Source of the DNA: Cytobacillus citreus
GTDB taxonomy: Bacteria; Bacillota; Bacilli; Bacillales; Cytobacillaceae
Assembly: GCF_018343665.1 (NCBI RefSeq)
Contig: NZ_JAGYPM010000001.1
Span: 819,364 to 883,363 of the forward strand
DNA: 64,000 bases
Direction: 5' to 3'
Shown here: piece after piece, positions 1 through 9,657 of the stretch
Numbering within the stretch: position 1 is the stretch's first letter
Layout of the letters: each line of letters starts with the position of its first letter
Position numbers and translations under genes: made by a program
The notes under the pieces: generated by a model
Databases searched by the model: none
What the model saw: the letters and a program-made list of their open reading frames with translations, nothing else
What the model was told of the DNA's origin: nothing

Positions 1-1
1 A

Positions 2-124
2 GCTAGCATAGGGAGAAAGGAAACACTTGAGCTCGCGGTCATGATTGATACGTTTAGACCGTTGAAAATCGTTAAGCAGGCAAAAGCAATTGAGGACGGT
101 AATTATATGTTTACGTGGGTGTAA
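2..124 (+). CDS. C-terminal end of an unrecognised protein (partial)
   Basis: An open frame runs from the window edge to a TAA at 122-124 and gives about 40 residues ending in NYMFTWV. There is no stop in frame from base 2, and the composition looks coding. I do not recognise the family from this fragment. The gene begins outside the window, so length and function cannot be judged. It converges on the minus-strand DegV gene. Confidence 0.45.
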   Translation, partial: ASIGRKETLELAVMIDTFRPLKIVKQAKAIEDGNYMFTWV

Positions 125-157
125 GCATTTTTAAGTAAAGTTTTGGTTAAGAATAAT

Positions 158-226
158 GCCTGTAGGGTAAGCAATCAGAAAATGATCCAGACAACAGATC
201 AAAATTCTGATACATATCCCACAGGC
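158..226. other. Long imperfect hairpin between converging genes
   Basis: The outer arms GCCTGTAGGG (158-167) and CCCACAGGC (218-226) pair with one bulge. The inner arms ATCAGAA (174-180) and TTCTGAT (205-211) are perfectly complementary, leaving a loop of about 24 nt. The hairpin sits in the gap between the partial plus-strand gene and the minus-strand DegV gene. No strong T-tract follows on either strand, so its use as a terminator is uncertain. Confidence 0.4.
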
Positions 227-272
227 AATTTCAATTAAATATTGGAATTGATTCTTTAAGAGAAAAGTATTA

Positions 273-1124
273 CTACTCATTATGCCACAGCGTAGCAAGC
301 GTACCTTCTCCAGAATGAACAGCGATAGTAGAGCTAATTTCACCGATAAAAATATCAAGTTTAGGAAAAAGTGCTTTAATCTCGGATCCCAGTTCCTTTG
401 CTTTATCTTGAACATTTCCATGCAAAATTTGCACTTGAGAAATGGAATGTTTTTTATATGCTTCCCCTAGTAACTCTAACATACGCTTAACTGCTTTTTT
501 CTCAGAACGTACTTTATCAAAAAGTTCAAACTCACCATTATTGTTAACTCTGATAATCGGTTTTATTTTTAAAAGACTACCAAGTAAGTAAGCGGTTCCT
601 GACATTCTTCCGCCTTTGTAAAATTGATCCAGGCTTCCTAATAATATATAATTCTCTGATTTGGCTGCATCTTCCTGAAGGAATTGAGCAATTTCATTAC
701 TAGGCAATCCTTTTTTAGCTAAATCCATACCTTTTTTTATTAGAGTTGTAATCGCATAGGACATTGATTTAGAATCGACTGCTTCAACTGGAAAATCTGC
801 GAGTTTAGCACCAGATAGACAGCTATTAATCGTCCCGCTTAATTTACCAGAAATATGTACAGCGATAGCAGAATCATATTTTCCTTTTAATTGTTCAAAA
901 AGTTCAGCAAATCGACCCGCAGATGGCTGTGAGGTTTTCGGAATTTCCTTTGATTTAACGATTCGGTTATATAATTGATCTGTATTTAAATCTATTCCAT
1001 CTTCAAATGTTTCGTCATCAAATGTAATGGACAATGGAATAACATACACATCAGGATGTTTTATAAATTCATCTGTAATATAGGCAGTACTGTCAGTAAT
1101 CCAGGCAATCTTCTTTTCAGTCAT
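273..1124 (-). CDS. DegV family fatty-acid-binding protein
   Basis: The 283-aa protein starts MTEKKIAWITDSTAYI, the usual N-terminus of DegV proteins, followed by the TSQPSAG motif near residue 65 and the family-typical KGGRMSG segment near residue 172. Known members bind a fatty acid through the conserved Ser/Thr motif, and in Firmicutes some act as FakB, presenting fatty acids to the FakA kinase. Which role applies here is not visible. A TTG lies one codon before the chosen ATG and could also serve; the AAAGGA Shine-Dalgarno is 9-12 nt upstream. The length is normal for the family, and no partner kinase is adjacent. Confidence 0.9.
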   Translation of the reverse strand: MTEKKIAWITDSTAYITDEFIKHPDVYVIPLSITFDDETFEDGIDLNTDQLYNRIVKSKEIPKTSQPSAGRFAELFEQLKGKYDSAIAVHISGKLSGTINSCLSGAKLADFPVEAVDSKSMSYAITTLIKKGMDLAKKGLPSNEIAQFLQEDAAKSENYILLGSLDQFYKGGRMSGTAYLLGSLLKIKPIIRVNNNGEFELFDKVRSEKKAVKRMLELLGEAYKKHSISQVQILHGNVQDKAKELGSEIKALFPKLDIFIGEISSTIAVHSGEGTLATLWHNE

Positions 1125-1320
1125 CAAGTTAGTTAGTCCTTTATAAATATTTACCCGCTAAAAAGGTTTGCCAATAAAAGAAAACAATGCTTTCTCTTAT
1201 CAATATTTATTAATTTTTAATCTTCCGGGCTTTTTCATTATACACTATTGGAACCGTTTGCACGAGTTTTATTCAATGTTCATATATTGGTCACATTTAA
1301 AAAGTATTGTAAAAAATCCA

Positions 1321-1349
1321 ATTAAAAACCCTCTACGCAGTAGAGGGTT
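1321..1349 (-). terminator. Intrinsic terminator of the ABC-F gene
   Basis: A perfect 10-bp stem (AACCCTCTAC at 1327-1336, GTAGAGGGTT at 1340-1349) with a 3-nt loop lies 22 bp after the ABC-F stop codon. On the minus strand it is followed by TTTTTAAT. Confidence 0.85.
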
Positions 1350-1371
1350 AGTGTATGAAAAACAAATTAAG

Positions 1372-2922
1372 TTACAGTTGCTGCGACCATTCTTCGACAT
1401 TCCAAATCTTTGTTACCCAGTCTTCATAAAAGTCTGGTTCGTGACAAACTAAAACTATTGTACCTTTATACGCTTTTAACGCACGCTTTAGTTCTTCCTT
1501 TGCCACAACATCAAGGTGATTGGTCGGTTCATCAAATAATATCCAGTTACTTTCATACATCATTAATTTACATAAGCGAACTTTAGCTTGTTCTCCACCA
1601 CTCAATTGATTCAATGGGCGTGAAATATGCTCATTCTTCAGCCCGCATCTTGCTAGTGCTGCTCGTACCTGGTGCTGATCCATGGAAGGGAACTCATTCC
1701 AAACATCATCGATCGGTGTAATATTTCCTGCTTTTACTTCTTGTTCAAAATAAGAAGGGAAGAGGAAATCGCCGCGTTCAACTTTACCGTTGATTGGTTT
1801 GATTTTTCCAAGCATTGTCTTTAGAAGAGTAGATTTACCGACACCGTTACATCCGACAATCGCAATTTTTTCTCCACGTTCTATTGATATCGACATTTTA
1901 GGTAATAGAGCATGGGTATAACCAATTTCGAAATCATTTCCTTCAAAAACATAGCGGCTGCTGCCACGGGATTCTTTGAATTCAAACGTTGGTTTCACAG
2001 CTGTTTCTGGACGGTCAATTCTTTCCATGCGATCGAGCTGCTTCTGGCGGCTTTTTGCCCGGCCTGTTGTCGAATAGCGAGCTTTATTCTTCGCTATGAA
2101 ATCTTCCTGCTTTTTTATGAATTCTTTTTGCTTTTCATAGGCGTTTATATGCTGGTTTTTATTGATTTCAGCTAATTCAAGAAATTTATCATAGCTTGCC
2201 GTATAACGTGTCAGTTTTGAAAATTCTAAATGGAAGATCGTGTTAGAAACCTGATTCATAAATTCTGTATCATGAGAGATAAGAATGAATGCATACGGAT
2301 ATTCTTTCAAATAGTTTGTCAGCCAGCGAATATGCTCGACATCTAAATAGTTTGTTGGCTCATCCAATAGTAAAACTTGAGGCTGTTCGAGAAGCAGCTT
2401 TGCTAATAATACTTTCGTACGCTGGCCGCCGCTTAGTGCAGAAACATCACGGTCTAAGCCGATGGCATCTAATCCAAGTCCTCGTGCAGCTTCTTCAATT
2501 TTGATATCTAGAGAATAGAAGCCTCCTGAATCAAGGCGATCCTGGATTTTTCCCATTTCATCAAGTAAATCTTCTAATTCTTCTGGTGTTGCGTCTGCCA
2601 TTTTTGCCGTTACTTCGTTTAATGCCTTTTCCTGTTCAAAAAGAGGAAGAAACGCATCTTTGAGGACATCTCTCATCGTTTTTCCTGGTGTTAAAACGGT
2701 ATGCTGATCAAGATACCCATAATAAACACTAGGGGTCCATTCGACACGGCCAGTATCATGAATCAGCTGTCCTGTGATAATATTCATTAAGGTCGATTTC
2801 CCAACACCGTTTGCACCGACAAGTCCTACATGATCCTCTGCTAGCAGCCGGAAAGATACATCTTTAAACAATGTGCGGTCACCAAATGTATGGCTTAAAT
2901 TTTCTACATTTAATAAACTCAT
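1372..2922 (-). CDS. ABC-F family ATPase (YfmM-like ribosome-associated)
   Basis: This 516-aa soluble protein has two ABC domains and no membrane segment. The Walker A motifs are GANGVGKST near residue 37 and GCNGVGKST near residue 358. Signature motifs LSGGQ and LSGGE precede DEPTNYLD and DEPTNHLD Walker B motifs. A charged, lysine-rich linker of about 80 residues (near 245-325) joins the domains. ABC-F proteins act on the ribosome at the E site, as translation factors or antibiotic-resistance factors. Length and linker resemble B. subtilis YfmM, a housekeeping type. No antibiotic-resistance context is present. It starts with ATG and ends at a strong terminator, so it is probably monocistronic. 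Confidence 0.92.
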   Translation of the reverse strand: MSLLNVENLSHTFGDRTLFKDVSFRLLAEDHVGLVGANGVGKSTLMNIITGQLIHDTGRVEWTPSVYYGYLDQHTVLTPGKTMRDVLKDAFLPLFEQEKALNEVTAKMADATPEELEDLLDEMGKIQDRLDSGGFYSLDIKIEEAARGLGLDAIGLDRDVSALSGGQRTKVLLAKLLLEQPQVLLLDEPTNYLDVEHIRWLTNYLKEYPYAFILISHDTEFMNQVSNTIFHLEFSKLTRYTASYDKFLELAEINKNQHINAYEKQKEFIKKQEDFIAKNKARYSTTGRAKSRQKQLDRMERIDRPETAVKPTFEFKESRGSSRYVFEGNDFEIGYTHALLPKMSISIERGEKIAIVGCNGVGKSTLLKTMLGKIKPINGKVERGDFLFPSYFEQEVKAGNITPIDDVWNEFPSMDQHQVRAALARCGLKNEHISRPLNQLSGGEQAKVRLCKLMMYESNWILFDEPTNHLDVVAKEELKRALKAYKGTIVLVCHEPDFYEDWVTKIWNVEEWSQQL

Positions 2923-3078
2923 AATATAAAATCCTCACTTTTTCAAAAGTAATCCATTTTTACATCATACAAGATTTTTTCCCATAAAACTAGATTTTCC
3001 TAAGGTATATTGATGGAAATTGTATGGATAAATAATTAGTGCAACAATGGCATACTTTCTATGATTAAATCTAGTAAG

Positions 3079-3118
3079 AAAAAAAACGAAAGGGTACCCG
3101 TTTAATACGGATACCCTT
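3079..3118 (-). terminator. Intrinsic terminator downstream of katA
   Basis: The arms AAGGGTACCCG (3090-3100) and CGGATACCCTT (3108-3118) form a hairpin with one internal mismatch. On the minus strand it is followed by CG and eight T residues. It lies about 50 bp beyond the katA stop. Confidence 0.75.
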
Positions 3119-3169
3119 AATGATGAAATGAGAATTTTATTAAATTAAGAGAATTAAAATATGATTCTA

Positions 3170-4627
3170 TTATTTTACTTCCTGTGGTACTGCCAAACCA
3201 AGCCCCTCTGCCACTTTTGTCCCATATTCTGGGTCAGCTTTAAAGAAGTGTTGTATTTGGCGAAGCTTTATATCATCTCTTTCTACTGGTTTCATGGCAC
3301 CGACGATATTATCGACAAGGCGAGCACGTTCTTCTTGAGACATTAAGCGGTATAGGTCACCTGCTTGAGTATAGTGATCATTGTGATCATAAGCTACGCT
3401 TTCTGCTATACCAGATACTTGATATGCAGCTTGTTTTTGTTCAGGCACTTCAGTTGGACCTCCAAAGCTGTTTGGCTCGTAGTAAACGGTACCCCCGCCA
3501 TTGCTATCAAAGCGCATTTGGCCATCGCGTTGATAATTATTAACTTCATTTTTCGGACGGTTGATTGGAAGTGCTTGATGATTGGCGCCGACACGGTAAC
3601 GGTGTGCATCATGGTATGCAAATAGGCGGCCTTGAAGCATTTTATCTGGTGAAACATCGATTCCAGAGACAAGTGTTCCAGGTGAGAATGTTGCCTGCTC
3701 GACTTCAGCAAAATAGTTTTCTGGATTTCTATTTAATACCATTTTACCGACTTCAATTAATGGATAGTCTTTATGTGACCATACTTTTGTAACATCAAAT
3801 GGATCAAATCGATAAGTATTCGCATCCTCTAATGGCATGATTTGAACCTTTAATGTCCATGATGGATATTCCCCATTTTCAATAGCATTAAATAAATCTT
3901 CAGTATGATAATCTGGGTTTTCTCCAGCAAGCTTCGCTGCAAGATTTACATCCATATTTTTAACACCTTGATCTGTAATAAAGTGATATTTCACCCAAAC
4001 CCCTTCGCCGTCTTTGTTTGTCCATTTGAACGTATGGCTTCCGTAGCCATTCATATGTCTTAATGTAGCTGGAATTCCGCGATCGCCCATTAAGTATGTT
4101 ACTTGGTGTAATGATTCAGGAGATAAAGACCAGAAATCCCAAACAGCTGTAGGATTCTTTAGATGAGTCTTAGGATCTCTCTTTTGGGTATGAATGAAAT
4201 CAGGGAATTTAATTGCATCACGAATGAAGAAAATAGGTGTGTTGTTGCCTACTAAATCATAATTTCCTTCCTCTGTATAAAACTTCACTGCGAACCCACG
4301 AGGGTCACGGACTGTATCTGCTGAACCAAGCTCACCAGCAACTGTAGAGAGACGGATAAACATAGGAGTGCGTTTACCCACTTCAGATAAAAAATCAGCT
4401 TTCGTATATTTTGTAAGATCATTTGTTACTTCGAAATAACCGTGTGCTCCTGCGCCTTTCGCATGAACAACACGCTCAGGTACGCGTTCGCGATTAAAAT
4501 GAGCTAATTTCTCAAGCATGTGCACATCTTGAATTAAAGTTGGACCACGTGAACCAGCTGTCATTGAGTTTTGGTTGTCTCCTACAGGAGCACCCCAGTT
4601 TGTAGTTAGTTTATTGTTTGTTGTCAT
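3170..4627 (-). CDS. katA: Vegetative catalase (heme, clade 3 small subunit)
   Basis: The 485-aa protein carries the clade-3 catalase signatures: [17 protein letters not shown] with the catalytic His near residue 55, the distal Asn in [10 protein letters not shown], and the proximal heme-ligand Tyr in [14 protein letters not shown]. It disproportionates hydrogen peroxide in the cytoplasm. The length matches B. subtilis KatA. I chose the ATG at 4627 because GAGGTG lies 8 nt upstream; a TTG one codon earlier is less well placed. The upstream region holds PerR-type operator candidates, as expected for a peroxide-induced katA. It is monocistronic and divergent from the threonine-degradation genes. 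Confidence 0.96.
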   Translation of the reverse strand: MTTNNKLTTNWGAPVGDNQNSMTAGSRGPTLIQDVHMLEKLAHFNRERVPERVVHAKGAGAHGYFEVTNDLTKYTKADFLSEVGKRTPMFIRLSTVAGELGSADTVRDPRGFAVKFYTEEGNYDLVGNNTPIFFIRDAIKFPDFIHTQKRDPKTHLKNPTAVWDFWSLSPESLHQVTYLMGDRGIPATLRHMNGYGSHTFKWTNKDGEGVWVKYHFITDQGVKNMDVNLAAKLAGENPDYHTEDLFNAIENGEYPSWTLKVQIMPLEDANTYRFDPFDVTKVWSHKDYPLIEVGKMVLNRNPENYFAEVEQATFSPGTLVSGIDVSPDKMLQGRLFAYHDAHRYRVGANHQALPINRPKNEVNNYQRDGQMRFDSNGGGTVYYEPNSFGGPTEVPEQKQAAYQVSGIAESVAYDHNDHYTQAGDLYRLMSQEERARLVDNIVGAMKPVERDDIKLRQIQHFFKADPEYGTKVAEGLGLAVPQEVK

Positions 4628-4664
4628 CAATCATTCACCTCATTAAATTAATTGAAATAATTCT

Positions 4665-4738
4665 TAATTACAATGATAACATTTCTCAATAAAAAATCAA
4701 TACTTATTAAAAATAATTCTAAATAAAAAATAAGTATT
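4665..4738 (-). promoter_or_regulatory. katA control region with PerR-like boxes and a 10-bp inverted repeat
   Basis: Read on the minus strand, 4679-4665 (TTATCATTGTAATTA) and 4722-4707 (TTAGAATTATTTTTAA) match the PerR/Fur-type consensus TTATAATNATTATAA at about 11 and 12 of 15 positions. A perfect inverted repeat, AATACTTATT (4699-4708) and AATAAGTATT (4729-4738), flanks the second box. PerR control of katA is established in Bacillus. The exact operator here is inferred by eye. Confidence 0.45.
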
Positions 4739-4740
4739 AA

Positions 4741-5063
4741 TTATGTAATAAAAAAATAACACTAATATATCTATATTTTTAAATGTGGACAAAAGAACTA
4801 AAAGAAAAAAATAGTGATTTAAGTCTGAACTTCATGAAATTCATTCATATTTTTTATGAACGAAAATGGGTAAACTACGATAAAATATTTTTTGAAAAAT
4901 TTTCTGAAAACTGTCCGCTATATATGTACAATAATAAAAAATATGTTAAAGTAATACGTAAGAATTACTTATATATCAATGTTATTAATGTCCTTCTTGT
5001 AAATACAATTGTATTTTAGGAGGTGACAATTTGGAAGATTTTTATCGAAATGGAGGATTAATT
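4741..5063 (+). other. AT-rich leader upstream of kbl
   Basis: This region is very AT-rich. It contains a 78-codon open frame (4783-5019) that lacks a ribosome binding site and has low-complexity composition, so I do not call it a gene. Near its end a strong AGGAGGTG (5020-5027) precedes a TTG at 5031 that is in frame with kbl and would add 11 residues. A second site, GGAGG at 5053-5057, serves the ATG at 5064. No riboswitch or T-box was recognised. Confidence 0.4.
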
Positions 5064-6254
5064 ATGACAAGTAAAACATTGGATGCATTTTTAAATGAAA
5101 ATCTCGAAGATTTAAAAGGGAAGGGTTTATATAATGTCATTGACCCATTAGAAAGCCCAAACGGCCCAATAATTAAAATTAATGGCAGGGAATTAATTAA
5201 TCTTTCTTCTAATAATTATTTGGGATTGGCTACAGATACTAGGCTAAAAGAGGCAGCAACTGAAGCTATTCATAAATATGGCGTTGGTGCAGGGGCTGTT
5301 CGTACAATTAACGGGACATTAGATATTCACGTAAAACTAGAAGAAAAATTAGCTGAGTTTAAACATACTGAAGCAGCGATTGCTTATCAGTCTGGTTTCA
5401 ACTGTAATATGGCTGCTATATCTGCTGTTATGGACAAAAATGATGCAATTCTTTCAGATGAATTAAATCATGCTTCAATTATTGACGGATGCCGCCTATC
5501 TAAAGCAAAGATTATTCGTGTTTACCATTCTGATATGGACGATTTAAGAGCAAAGGCTAAAGAAGCGAAAGAGTCTGGGCAATATAATAAAATCATGGTT
5601 ATTACGGATGGGGTTTTCTCAATGGATGGAGATATTGCGAAGCTTCCTGAGATTGTGGAAATTGCTGAAGAATTTGATCTTATTACATATGTAGATGATG
5701 CCCATGGTTCTGGCGTATTGGGCGATGGAGCAGGTACAGTTAAGCACTTCGGTCTTTCTGATAAAATCGATTTTCAAATTGGAACTCTTTCTAAAGCAAT
5801 TGGGGTTGTCGGAGGATATGTAGCTGGTAAACAACAGTTAATTGATTGGCTTAAAGTACGAAGCAGACCGTTTCTTTTCTCTACATCCTTAACCCCAGCA
5901 GATGTCGTTGCTAGTATGAAAGCAATTGAGATATTAATGGAAAGCACTGAGTTGAACGAAAAATTATGGGGAAATGCCAATTATTTAAAAGCTGGTTTGA
6001 AAAAACTAGGGTTTGATATTGGTGAAAGTGAAACTCCAATTACACCTTGTATTATCGGAGATGAAGTTAAGTCACAGGAATTCAGTAAAAAATTAAACGA
6101 AGAGGGCGTATATGCAAAATCAATTGTATTCCCAACTGTTCCAAAAGGGACTGGTAGAGTAAGAAATATGCCTTCAGCAGCACATACAAAGGAAATGCTT
6201 GACCAAGCAATTGCGATCTACGAAAAAGTTGGAAGAGAGATGGGTATTATTTAA
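5064..6254 (+). CDS. kbl: Glycine C-acetyltransferase (2-amino-3-ketobutyrate CoA ligase)
   Basis: The 396-aa PLP enzyme belongs to the alpha-oxoamine synthase family. It has SSNNYLGL near residue 50, a DDAHGSG motif, and the PLP lysine K244 in TLSKAIG. Kbl cleaves 2-amino-3-oxobutyrate with CoA to glycine and acetyl-CoA. Pairing with the following threonine dehydrogenase favours Kbl over BioF. The ATG at 5064 has GGAGG 7 nt upstream and gives the N-terminus usual for Bacillaceae homologues; an upstream in-frame TTG at 5031 with an even better Shine-Dalgarno would add 11 residues. The gap to tdh is 25 bp, so they form one operon. It supplies glycine and acetyl-CoA. Confidence 0.93.
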   Translation: MTSKTLDAFLNENLEDLKGKGLYNVIDPLESPNGPIIKINGRELINLSSNNYLGLATDTRLKEAATEAIHKYGVGAGAVRTINGTLDIHVKLEEKLAEFKHTEAAIAYQSGFNCNMAAISAVMDKNDAILSDELNHASIIDGCRLSKAKIIRVYHSDMDDLRAKAKEAKESGQYNKIMVITDGVFSMDGDIAKLPEIVEIAEEFDLITYVDDAHGSGVLGDGAGTVKHFGLSDKIDFQIGTLSKAIGVVGGYVAGKQQLIDWLKVRSRPFLFSTSLTPADVVASMKAIEILMESTELNEKLWGNANYLKAGLKKLGFDIGESETPITPCIIGDEVKSQEFSKKLNEEGVYAKSIVFPTVPKGTGRVRNMPSAAHTKEMLDQAIAIYEKVGREMGII

Positions 6255-6279
6255 TAAAGGGGAAGGATTGGAAAATTAG

Positions 6280-7218
6280 ATGAAAAAGATTTTTATTACT
6301 GGTGCATTAGGGCAAATTGGCTCTGAATTGACGATAAAACTTAGAAATATTTATGGTACTGATAATGTCATTGCAACAGATATTCGCAAAAATGACTCGG
6401 AAGCTGCTCAATCTGGACCTTTTGAAGTGGTGGATGTAACAGATACGAAGACAATGATTGAAACAGCAAGGAAGTATGAGGCAGATACAATTATCCATAT
6501 GGCTGCATTGCTTTCTGCCACGGCAGAAAAAAATCCAGTATTCGCATGGAATCTAAATATGGGTGGATTAATGAATGCTCTTGAATCGGCAAGGGAACTA
6601 AAAGCACAATTTTTCACTCCTAGCTCAATTGGAGCATTCGGCCCTTCAACACCAAAGGATCAAACACCACAGGATACCATTCAGAGACCTACAACGATGT
6701 ATGGAGTAAATAAAGTAGCTGGTGAATTACTAGCAGATTATTACTATCATAAATTTGGTGTTGATACAAGAGGACTGAGATTCCCAGGTCTTATCTCATA
6801 TGTAACACCTCCTGGTGGCGGAACGACTGATTATGCAGTTGAAATTTACTATGAAGCCATTAAAAATGGACGATATACTTCATACATTGATAAAGGAACT
6901 TATATGGATATGATGTATATGCCTGATGCACTTAATGCCATTATTGACTTAATGGAAGCAGATAGTTCGAAATTAATCCATCGAAATTCATTTAATGTGA
7001 CAGCAATGAGCTTTGAACCAGAAGAAATTGCTGCAGAAATTCGTAACTCTATTCCTGGCTTTGAAATAAGCTATGACGTTGATCCTGCAAGACAACAAAT
7101 TGCCGATAGCTGGCCAAATTCTATCGACGCGACTGCTGCTAAAGAAGAATGGGGCTTTAAAGCAGAATATGATTTAGAGAAAATGACTATCGATATGTTA
7201 GAGAAGCTTAAAAAATAA
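6280..7218 (+). CDS. tdh: L-threonine 3-dehydrogenase (extended SDR type)
   Basis: The 312-aa protein opens with the Rossmann motif GALGQIG at residue 8 and has the SDR catalytic pair in YGVNK near residue 146. It resembles the NAD-dependent epimerase-like threonine dehydrogenases rather than the zinc alcohol-dehydrogenase-type B. subtilis Tdh. It oxidises L-threonine to 2-amino-3-oxobutyrate, the unstable Kbl substrate, which explains the operon pairing. ATG start; the operon ends at a strong terminator at 7226. Confidence 0.92.
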   Translation: MKKIFITGALGQIGSELTIKLRNIYGTDNVIATDIRKNDSEAAQSGPFEVVDVTDTKTMIETARKYEADTIIHMAALLSATAEKNPVFAWNLNMGGLMNALESARELKAQFFTPSSIGAFGPSTPKDQTPQDTIQRPTTMYGVNKVAGELLADYYYHKFGVDTRGLRFPGLISYVTPPGGGTTDYAVEIYYEAIKNGRYTSYIDKGTYMDMMYMPDALNAIIDLMEADSSKLIHRNSFNVTAMSFEPEEIAAEIRNSIPGFEISYDVDPARQQIADSWPNSIDATAAKEEWGFKAEYDLEKMTIDMLEKLKK

Positions 7219-7225
7219 AATGATA

Positions 7226-7253
7226 AAAGGACAGCTAAAATTAGCTGTCCTTT
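7226..7253. terminator. Bidirectional terminator between tdh and nat
   Basis: A perfect 13-bp stem (AAAGGACAGCTAA at 7226-7238, TTAGCTGTCCTTT at 7241-7253) with a 2-nt loop is flanked by A and T runs on both sides. The minus-strand gene's TAA stop is inside the right arm. Confidence 0.85.
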
Positions 7254-7990
7254 ATTCTAATGCTAAAAAAATCTTTAAGAAATTTTTTCTTTTCCATCTC
7301 GGTTAATTCCAATTTTGTTTTTACGCCATTTTCCGTTTTGGTAACCGTTTGACCCGAAAGTGTAATTCTTCCATTTTCTGTTGCAATTGTTGCAATATCA
7401 CCATGCGTAAATGAAGATTCAGGTGAAGTTTGATTAAAATAGCAGCCTTCAGAAAAATCCTCTAACTTTTTTGGAACATTTGCAAATCGATATAGTATTT
7501 TCCATTCTTGATTTTCGAATCGCTGCAAGTCAAAAAAATGATTCTCATTCAAAATGATCCGGTAAATTCCACTTACATCTTCCTGCTCTTTTCCTGTCAA
7601 TGGCAAAGGCTTGCGGACGGAATCTCCAAAGCCAACATCCACAAGATAGGGCTGATCTAAATGAACGATCATTGCTGCATGAGTATTTTCTTTGGCCCAG
7701 CCATTTTGTTTTTTTACAGTACAGGATATTAAATATGATTTGAAGCCAAGCTCGGTCAATAGCCGCTGAAATAGTCCATTGAGCTCATAGCAAAAGCCAC
7801 CCCTATGGTCTTCCATTATTTTATCGTAAAAACGATTCAAATTTAGAGTGATTTCTACGTTTCGAGTTACATCCAAATTTTCAAAGGGAATATTCTCCAT
7901 ATGATGCTTTTGCAGCTTCTGTAAAAATTCCAAAGTGGGTTCGTTTTCTTCCTCTATAGAAATACGCTGTAAATACTCCTTTACGTTCAT
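7241..7990 (-). CDS. Arylamine N-acetyltransferase
   Basis: This 249-aa protein has the full NAT triad: Cys in RGGFCYELN near residue 67, His in NTHAAMIV near 105, and Asp in VDVGFGD near 120. Family enzymes move an acetyl group from acetyl-CoA to arylamines or hydrazines through the Cys. The start ATG has AAGGTG 6 nt upstream. It lies 26 bp after selD on the same strand and may be cotranscribed with it, though no selenium-related role is known to me. Its natural substrate is unknown. Confidence 0.93.
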   Translation of the reverse strand: MNVKEYLQRISIEEENEPTLEFLQKLQKHHMENIPFENLDVTRNVEITLNLNRFYDKIMEDHRGGFCYELNGLFQRLLTELGFKSYLISCTVKKQNGWAKENTHAAMIVHLDQPYLVDVGFGDSVRKPLPLTGKEQEDVSGIYRIILNENHFFDLQRFENQEWKILYRFANVPKKLEDFSEGCYFNQTSPESSFTHGDIATIATENGRITLSGQTVTKTENGVKTKLELTEMEKKKFLKDFFSIRIKDS

Positions 7991-8016
7991 TGAATCACCT
8001 TCAAAATAAGTTCTTT

Positions 8017-9066
8017 CTATTTCACATAAATTAACTTCTCAGATTTTGTAAGAACTCTTCCTATCAATGCTGCATGAGGTAGACCAGATTCGTGTAATAT
8101 TTCTATATATTTTTTTGCTTCATCTTCTGGTAAAGCAACTAATAAGCCTCCTGAAGTGATGGCATCACATAAAATATATTGATTTTCAATAGAAATATTT
8201 TCATAAGAAACATCTTCATGAAGCCACTTATGGTTAGATTTAGAACCACCAGGGATTATACCTTTTTCTGCAAGTTCATATGTACCTTCCATTACTGGAA
8301 CTTGATCAAAAATAATTTCAAAGCTAACATCGCTGCCACGAGCCATTTCGCTCCCATGACCAAGTAGTCCAAATCCAGTTACATCCGTAACAGCATGAGG
8401 TGAAAAGGGATTTAACATTTCAGCAGCATTTTTATTCAACATTGCCATAGTTTCAGTTACGGCTATCTCCTGTTCTGGAGTGACAGCGCCTCTTTTAATA
8501 CCAGTTGTTAAAATTCCTACACCAATTGGCTTAGTTATAACAAGAGCATCACCAGGCTTTGCCCCAACATTTTTCCAGACACGTTGTGGATGAACAATAC
8601 CTGTAACAGAGAGTCCAAATTTTGGTTCTTGATCATCAATAGAATGTCCTCCAACAGTAATAGCCTCAGCTTCCTTTACCTTATCACCGGCACCTCGTAG
8701 TATTTCTGCAAGTATTTCAGCACCAAGCTTTTTAATTGGGTAGCCTACGATGTTTAGCACTGTTTTTGGCTGTCCACCCATTGCGTATACATCACTAAGC
8801 GCATTGGCAGCAGCAATTTGGCCAAACATATATGGGTCATCAACAATCGGTGTAAAATAATCTACAGTTTGGATTAAAGCGATCGAATCGGTTAATTGAT
8901 AAACGCCTGCATCATCAGATGTTTCGTGGCCAACAAGCAATTCTGGCACAGGTTCTTGTTTTGGTAATAAACGCAAAACTTGCGTCAAGTCCTCAGGACC
9001 AATTTTGCATCCTCAGCCAGCTTTAGTTGACAATGAAGTCAAACGGATTTTTTCATGCTCACTCAT
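8017..9066 (-). CDS. selD: Selenide, water dikinase; selenocysteine-containing SelD
   Basis: SelD makes selenophosphate from selenide and ATP for Sec synthesis. An apparent start at 8988 truncates it. Reading through UGA at 9015-9013 restores the N-terminus: ATG (9066), Sec at position 18 in KAGUGCKIGPEDL, exactly where the active-site Cys or Sec sits in SelD. The full protein is 349 aa. A hairpin with G at loop position 2 follows the UGA by 17 nt. GGAGG lies 7 nt upstream of the ATG at 9066; another ATG is one codon earlier. It is divergent from the SelW-like gene, with nat downstream. The DDAG and GGHSI motifs of the ATP-binding domain are present. Confidence 0.95.
8988..9015 (-). promoter_or_regulatory. 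UGA-Sec codon and candidate bacterial SECIS in selD
   Basis: The Sec UGA occupies 9015-9013. A 5-bp stem (GGTCC at 9000-8996, GGACT at 8992-8988, one G-U pair) closes the loop TGA 17 nt after the UGA. As I recall the bacterial SECIS rules (apical loop 16-37 nt downstream, G among the first two loop bases), this fits. Confidence 0.6.
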
Positions 9067-9219
9067 CATACCACCTCCTCAAATAAGTATACCTTTATTC
9101 ATTGAAAATATCATAAAAATGAAACGGATTTTTATTGCAGAAAATGATAGAATATACTACAATTACATTGTGAAATATGTGAATATTTAGTGAATTTTTT
9201 CGATTGAGGAGGTCTATTG

Positions 9220-9456
9220 ATGGAAAAATATGAAGTGAGAATTGAATTTTGTATGATGTGAAACTTTGCACCAAAAGCCGCGAGTTTCGCGGAAGAGCTC
9301 TTCACACATTTTCGACATAAAATTGAAAAAATGGAACTAATCCCAAGTTCGGGTGGGGTATTTGAAGTAACTGTCAATGGTGACAAGATTTACTCAAAGA
9401 ATGAAACTGGATTATTTCCAAAAGCCCATGAAATTATTGAAAAAATGCAGGCGTAG
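9220..9456 (+). CDS. SelW/Rdx-family CxxU selenoprotein
   Basis: This 78-aa gene is hidden because UGA at 9259-9261 interrupts it. ATG at 9220 has GGAGG 8-9 nt upstream. Translation gives EFCMMUNFAPKAASFAEEL, with a CxxU redox motif at residues 11-14 directly after the first beta strand, as in the SelW/SelT/SelH thioredoxin-like Rdx family. The frame continues through VFEVTVNGDKIYSK to TAG at 9454. Rdx proteins are small oxidoreductases; the substrate is unknown. A CG-rich hairpin suited to be a bacterial SECIS lies 22 nt after the UGA. It is divergent from selD, upstream of selA, and ends at a clear terminator. Confidence 0.92.
9259..9292 (+). promoter_or_regulatory. UGA-Sec codon and candidate bacterial SECIS in the SelW-like gene
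   Basis: UGA at 9259-9261 is followed by a perfect 6-bp hairpin, CCGCGA (9278-9283) and TCGCGG (9287-9292), with loop GTT beginning 22 nt after the UGA. Loop position 1 is G, as expected for bacterial SECIS elements. The GC-rich stem stands out in an AT-rich gene. Confidence 0.75.
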
Positions 9457-9467
9457 CCTATATATTA

Positions 9468-9505
9468 AGCCTTCTCCATTGTTTGAATGGAGGAGGCTTT
9501 TTTTG
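9468..9505 (+). terminator. Terminator of the SelW-like gene
   Basis: A 13-bp stem, AGCCTTCTCCATT (9468-9480) and AATGGAGGAGGCT (9486-9498), with one mismatch, is followed by a run of T residues. Confidence 0.85.
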
Positions 9506-9657
9506 TGCAATACGATTTTGCCTAAACTATTAAATATATCTACTTCTCGATTTATTTAACTGTAATATTATTATGTAAACTATTGTTCGGTTTTTTTACC
9601 GAATTTGGAGTGGGGAATAATGGTATAATGAATGAGCAATGATTGGAGGAATGATTA

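Noticed and set aside
4783..5019. 78-codon open frame upstream of kbl
   Set aside because: No Shine-Dalgarno, very AT-rich, low-complexity residues and no recognisable family; likely chance in a leader region.
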